Shown: in pieces, positions 13,470 through 16,233 of the stretch
Layout of the letters: each line of letters begins with the position of its first letter
How positions within the stretch are numbered: the first letter of the stretch is position 1
Assembly: GCA_031430375.1 (NCBI GenBank)
Contig: JANPBJ010000040.1
Location: 1-16,233, forward strand
Reading direction: 5' to 3'
Length of the DNA: 16,233 nucleotides
Source: JAENVU01 sp031430375
Lineage (GTDB): Bacteria > Actinomycetota > Acidimicrobiia > IMCC26256 > JAENVU01
Notes under the pieces: model-generated
Database searches by the model: none
What the model was told of the DNA's origin: nothing
Seen by the model: the letters and a program-made list of their open reading frames with translations, nothing else
Translations under genes and position numbers: made by a program

Positions 13470-13880
13470 TCAGCTCTGTTGGTGCAACCACGGGGTCTCG
13501 GTGAGTCCGATCAGCAAGCCTTCCGGTCCGAGCAGTCGGGCGAGCGTCTGTCCCCATGGCTCGGTCCGTTTGTCGTGGATCAGCTCGTAGCCGGAGTCGA
13601 CAAGCTCGGCGGCCGCGGCGGCAACGTCGGCTACCTCGAACTCGATGGTGGCCTGCGGGACCGGAACGTCGCTCGGCCATTCGGTCGTACCGAAGCACGA
13701 CATTGCGGCATCGGCAAGTGGCCAGACGCCGAGGTGCTTCGTGCCGGCGAAACCGTCCACCGCGATGTAGTCGCCGGACACGACCTCGAGTGGCAGTCCC
13801 AGAGCATCCCGGTAGAAGGCCTTCCCCGCTTCGGGGTCGGCCACAATCGGAGCGAAACCGGCGACGAACAGAATCTCCAC
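13470..13880 (-). CDS. VOC-superfamily protein (glyoxalase/bleomycin-resistance fold)
   Basis: From the GTG at 13880 the product has 136 residues, the standard size for a single-chain VOC protein with two beta-alpha-beta-beta-beta modules. The first module holds PEAGKAFYRDALGLPLE (16-32) and a VDGFAGTKHLGVW segment (41-53). The second holds ATIEFEVADVAAAAAELVDSG (77-97) and ARLLGPEGLLIGL (114-126). The frame is open to 13964, but the extra part is cysteine/arginine-rich and not VOC-like. The family includes metal-dependent dioxygenases, isomerases and antibiotic-binding proteins; I cannot assign a substrate. It converges with the DUF2510 gene, and a short hairpin (GCTGAC/GTCAGC, 13457-13474) overlaps its stop. 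Confidence 0.82.
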   Translation of the reverse strand: MEILFVAGFAPIVADPEAGKAFYRDALGLPLEVVSGDYIAVDGFAGTKHLGVWPLADAAMSCFGTTEWPSDVPVPQATIEFEVADVAAAAAELVDSGYELIHDKRTEPWGQTLARLLGPEGLLIGLTETPWLHQQS

Positions 13881-14067
13881 CCGACGATTCTGCTCGATCC
13901 ACGGTCGACCCGCCAGCGCAGGGCGACACCCGACACGGCAGGTCGGACACGAGCGTCGGCGCAAGAGTTATCTCCCGCAGAGTTGCGAGGACTTCGAGCG
14001 GGCACATCGTGTTGCGTCGGAGTGCTGCGCCAGTACAAGGATGGGCAGCGTGTACAAGGACCTCCGA
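13881..14067. other. Divergent intergenic region between the VOC and SRPBCC genes
   Basis: No gene is supported in these 187 bases. A 9-base direct repeat, GTACAAGGA, lies at 14033-14041 and 14052-14060. The second copy supplies the Shine-Dalgarno of the SRPBCC gene, and the first overlaps a decoy ATG at 14041. No clear promoter hexamers were found. Confidence 0.5.
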
Positions 14068-14574
14068 ATGTCGGGACACCGCGAAATCTGGATCGCCGTT
14101 GATACAGACGTTGCGTACGCCGCCGTGACGGATCTCCCCAAGATGGGGCAATGGAGCTCGGAGCACCTCGGCGGCGAGTGGATCGGCTCGGTTCGTCACG
14201 CTGCGGTCGGTGCGATCTTTCGCGGGCAGAACCGGGATTCGGAAGGCGAATGGGAAACGGAGCTCACGGTCATCGAGGCCGACCCTCGGAAACGATTCTC
14301 GTTCTGCGTGGCCCCTCCCGGCGAAGTAGGCACGGTATGGACGTTCACGTTCCACGCCGAACGAGGAGGAACGATCGTCACTGAGGCGTTCGAGTGGCAC
14401 TGGACGCCGGGTGACGGCTTTCGAGGCCGCGTCGGTGAGATGCCACTCGACGAGGCAGCGGCCGCAGTCGCCGATCGGGAACATCACCTCTGCGCGCAGA
14501 TCCGGGGGACGCTCGCGGCCTTGAAGCGTGCACTGGAGGACTCACCACGTGTGAAGGAACAACGGACACAATGA
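14068..14574 (+). CDS. SRPBCC-superfamily protein (polyketide cyclase/dehydrase-like)
   Basis: The family forms a helix-grip fold around a hydrophobic ligand pocket. From the ATG at 14068 the product is 168 residues, starting MSGHREIWIAVDTDVAYAAV, which matches the usual first strand and helix. This start has AAGGA seven bases upstream; the ATG at 14041 has its AAGG immediately adjacent and is less likely. The sequence continues with LPKMGQWS, GAIFRGQNRD, WETELTVIEADPRKRFSFCV and a GGTIVTEAFEW segment, all in the usual order. The ligand is unknown; members include cyclases, lipid-binding and toxin-like proteins. The TGA at 14572-14574 overlaps the methyltransferase ATG as ATGA, so the two proteins are probably made in a fixed ratio and may act together. 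Confidence 0.82.
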   Translation: MSGHREIWIAVDTDVAYAAVTDLPKMGQWSSEHLGGEWIGSVRHAAVGAIFRGQNRDSEGEWETELTVIEADPRKRFSFCVAPPGEVGTVWTFTFHAERGGTIVTEAFEWHWTPGDGFRGRVGEMPLDEAAAAVADREHHLCAQIRGTLAALKRALEDSPRVKEQRTQ

Positions 14575-15443
14575 CTGACGCGGCTCCGCGCGACCTGGGC
14601 CTGGGGTTCAATCGCGATCTGGGTCGGGTGTTCAATGAGGTGCCCGACGTGTACGACCGGGTTCGCCCGACGTACCCCGATGAGCTATTCGCGGATCTGG
14701 TCGCGATCACCGGCGTGGACCATCGAAGCGCCATCCTCGAAGTGGGTTGCGGTACTGGCCAGGCGACACGATCGCTCGCGGCGCTCGGTTGTTCGGTCAC
14801 GGCAGTCGAGCCGGGCGACGCCCTCGCAGCACTCGCTCGCCAACAGCTGGAGACCTTCCGGAACGTCGAGATTGAGACCACAACGTTCGAATCATGGGAC
14901 GACCGTGACCGATGCTTTGACCTCCTCGTGGCCGCCTCGTCGTGGCATTGGGTCGACCCATCGATCGGGTGGCGCCGAGCGCACGACGTCCTTCTCCCCG
15001 GCGGATGGCTGGCACTCCTCGGCAACGTCGTGGTCCGCCTCCCCGGCGAACTCGAGGTGTACGCCGAGACCGCAGACCTTCACGAGCGGTTCTGTCCCGG
15101 CAACTCCGACTGTGGTGATCCACCCCTCGAGGATGAAGTGCTGGCGACAAATGAAGGCTGGGGACCACCGAACGAAGACCGCGATGGTCTCTTCGAACCG
15201 ACAGTCGTGCGGTGGTACCCGGTCGTCCAGTGGTTCGATGGCGAAGGGTTCGCTGACCTGCTGCGCTCAACGTCGCTGTATCGGAAGATCGATGCCGACG
15301 TACGCGAGCCGCTGCTCGCTGCGATCGCCGAACGCATCCGCTCGCAGATGGGCGACCGGGCACCGAGGCGCTACCTGAGCATGCTGCGCGCCGGCCGGCG
15401 CCGACCAGACGAGCGCGCCACACCATCGTCAGTTCCGGTGTGA
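14571..15443 (+). CDS. Class I SAM-dependent methyltransferase
   Basis: The 290-residue protein has the SAM-binding motif I ILEVGCGTG (55-63) followed by QATRSLAALG. The acidic residue at the end of strand 2 is Glu80 (TAVEPGDAL). A DLLVAASSWHWVDP segment (117-130) is typical of the UbiE/Methyltransf_11-like group, and LLPGGWLALLG is at 141-151. The N-terminal FNEVPDVYDRVRPTYPDELF (21-40) is a common lead-in for this group. The C-terminal half probably shapes the substrate pocket; the substrate is unknown. It overlaps the SRPBCC gene by four bases and ends 11 bases from the converging GNAT gene, with no obvious terminator between. Confidence 0.88.
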   Translation: MTDAAPRDLGLGFNRDLGRVFNEVPDVYDRVRPTYPDELFADLVAITGVDHRSAILEVGCGTGQATRSLAALGCSVTAVEPGDALAALARQQLETFRNVEIETTTFESWDDRDRCFDLLVAASSWHWVDPSIGWRRAHDVLLPGGWLALLGNVVVRLPGELEVYAETADLHERFCPGNSDCGDPPLEDEVLATNEGWGPPNEDRDGLFEPTVVRWYPVVQWFDGEGFADLLRSTSLYRKIDADVREPLLAAIAERIRSQMGDRAPRRYLSMLRAGRRRPDERATPSSVPV

Positions 15444-15454
15444 CGCACCATCTC

Positions 15455-15988
15455 CTATCGCCGGCTGATTGGCAGGTCCGTTGAGCTTGCGGGACGCCCG
15501 GGCGAGTCGTGGTCGAGGATCAACGCCATGACGACCGCGTCCCACAGGGCGCCGCTCTTCCGCCGGTAGTGACGCTTGAGGTAGCCCTCATCTGCGAACC
15601 CGGCGCTCTCGTACAGCCGGCGGGCGCGGGTGTTGTGGGGCCACACTTCGAGGGTCACCTTGTAGCAACCGCGATCGCGCGCCCAGCCCACCGCTGCGTT
15701 CAATAGCGAGCGACCGAGTCCGGTTCCCCGATTGCTCTCGAGGACGGCCATCCCAAGGTGAGCGACACCATGCGTGTCCTGGACGAAGACGCCACCGACG
15801 ACGTGCCCTCCCACCTCGGCGACGAACCAGGGCGATTCAGGGACGGTGAGCGCGGCCCGGAAACGATCACCCCATCCGGCGCGAAGCGGGAGCTCGGTAC
15901 CGATCCATTCGCCCTCTGCGGCAACGGCGGCCCACACCGCCTGGACGTCGTCTGCATCGGCAGGACCTGCGTCTCGCACGGTAGCCAT
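15455..15988 (-). CDS. GNAT-family N-acetyltransferase
   Basis: From the ATG at 15988 the 177-residue protein begins MATVRDAGPADADDVQAVW, the usual first strand and helix of GNAT proteins. The acetyl-CoA pyrophosphate-binding motif NRGTGLGRSLL lies at about 86-96 (Arg87, Gly90, Gly92). It is followed by VTLEVWPHNTRARRLYESAGF (111-131), where the Asn and Tyr residues are the conserved late motif. A GYLKRHYRRKSG segment then resembles ribosomal-protein or PhnO-like acetyltransferases. The frame is open up to 16129, but that sequence is arginine-rich and lacks homology-like features. A GGCGAGA upstream is a weak Shine-Dalgarno. The acceptor substrate is unknown. It is not closely similar to the plus-strand acetyltransferase at 11943. 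Confidence 0.86.
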   Translation of the reverse strand: MATVRDAGPADADDVQAVWAAVAAEGEWIGTELPLRAGWGDRFRAALTVPESPWFVAEVGGHVVGGVFVQDTHGVAHLGMAVLESNRGTGLGRSLLNAAVGWARDRGCYKVTLEVWPHNTRARRLYESAGFADEGYLKRHYRRKSGALWDAVVMALILDHDSPGRPASSTDLPISRR

Positions 15989-16076
15989 CACGAGAGTCTC
16001 GCCGACGAAGCACCGAAGCCGCCTGTCGATTCGCGGCGGCGCGTACGCGCCGCGGCTCCGGGTCCGAACCGACCAT

Positions 16077-16233
16077 TCACGAGTGATCCAGGAGCAAGCC
16101 CACGACGTCCGATTCGGAATACCGGCCAATCAGGTCCAAGGGTGTGCGGCGCGCATCCCCCATCGCCGGTATCTAGGAGTTCTTCTGCCAGACCGAGATG
16201 TGGGAGCGGCTCTCACCCGTGAACGGGGGCCGG
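16077..16233 (-). pseudogene. Frameshifted ankyrin-repeat gene remnant (open at right edge)
   Basis: The minus strand from about 16212 reads PLPHLGLAEELLDTGDG in one frame. After a G5 run (C5 at 16157-16161 on the plus strand) it continues in another frame as DARRTPLDLIGRYSESDVV, then GLLLDHS and a TGA at 16077-16079. Joined, these match the ankyrin pattern (hLxLAxxLLdxGad...rTPLDLA...xVVxLLLxhg). With one G removed the two parts are in frame. A TGA also interrupts the first frame near 16215, so at least two lesions would be needed for an intact gene extending right. The alternative is a small 28-residue ORF from ATG 16163. The rest of the gene, if any, is outside the window. Confidence 0.4.

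Noticed and set aside
13457..13474. Hairpin GCTGAC-CGATCT-GTCAGC as a bidirectional terminator between the DUF2510 and VOC genes
   Set aside because: The stem is only six base pairs, it includes the VOC stop codon, and it lacks a U-tract on either side.
13201..14487. Minus-strand frame of 428 codons across the DUF2510, VOC and SRPBCC region
   Set aside because: It overlaps three supported genes in other frames and has no recognisable domain.
16164..16233. Possible tRNA or integrase end at the right edge
   Set aside because: No T-arm consensus or cloverleaf pairing could be drawn, and the short open frame ending at 16173 has only 19 visible residues with no recognisable motif.

Overview
The window is high-GC and reads as chromosomal DNA from an actinobacterium. 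My best guess is a deep-branching or uncultured lineage such as Acidimicrobiia. The evidence is gene content and order: a SigR/RsrA-type redox sigma/anti-sigma pair, a DUF2510 membrane protein, an Rv3626c-type zincin next to tilS, and the run tilS-hpt-folE-folP-folB-folK-DUF2520-panC that actinobacteria share. The lineage is an inference, because no rRNA or other marker is present. No tRNA, rRNA, CRISPR array, IS element or phage module was seen.

Left two-thirds (1-8940, all on the minus strand): one tightly packed probable operon, read right to left. Its order is a small lipoprotein, zincin metalloprotease, tilS (tRNA-Ile lysidine synthetase), hpt (hypoxanthine salvage), folE, folP, a phosphatase-fold protein without its catalytic cysteine, folB, folK, a Rossmann/DUF2520 protein, panC and nadB (cut by the left edge). 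Most junctions are 4-base start/stop overlaps or gaps under 60 bases. The operon links tetrahydrofolate, pantothenate/CoA and NAD synthesis with purine salvage and tRNA modification. ftsH, usually between hpt and folE in actinobacteria, is missing, and a dual-specificity-phosphatase-like gene sits between folP and folB.

Middle (9017-11747, minus strand): an anti-sigma factor with a zinc/thiol motif, its ECF sigma factor, and a secreted beta-propeller protein that joins five N-terminal 'WD...GGLH' repeats to a PQQ-type glucose/sorbosone dehydrogenase domain. The divergent region 11748-11942 has no gene but holds an 18-base direct repeat, a perfect 16-base inverted repeat with a nested hairpin, and an 11-base tandem array.

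Right part (11943-16233): a looser set of accessory genes. These are a RimJ/RimL-like acetyltransferase (+), a two-TM DUF2510 protein (+), a VOC protein (-), a translationally coupled SRPBCC/methyltransferase pair (+), a second GNAT acetyltransferase (-), and at the edge a frameshifted ankyrin-repeat remnant (-).

A recurrent feature is short tandem duplication (9-15 bases) at gene junctions. Several copies duplicate a ribosome-binding site or start codon (panC, folB-folK, the SRPBCC gene). The most noteworthy items are the cysteine-less phosphatase-like protein inside the folate operon, the duplicated RBS linkers, and the palindromic repeat cluster at 11756-11880.
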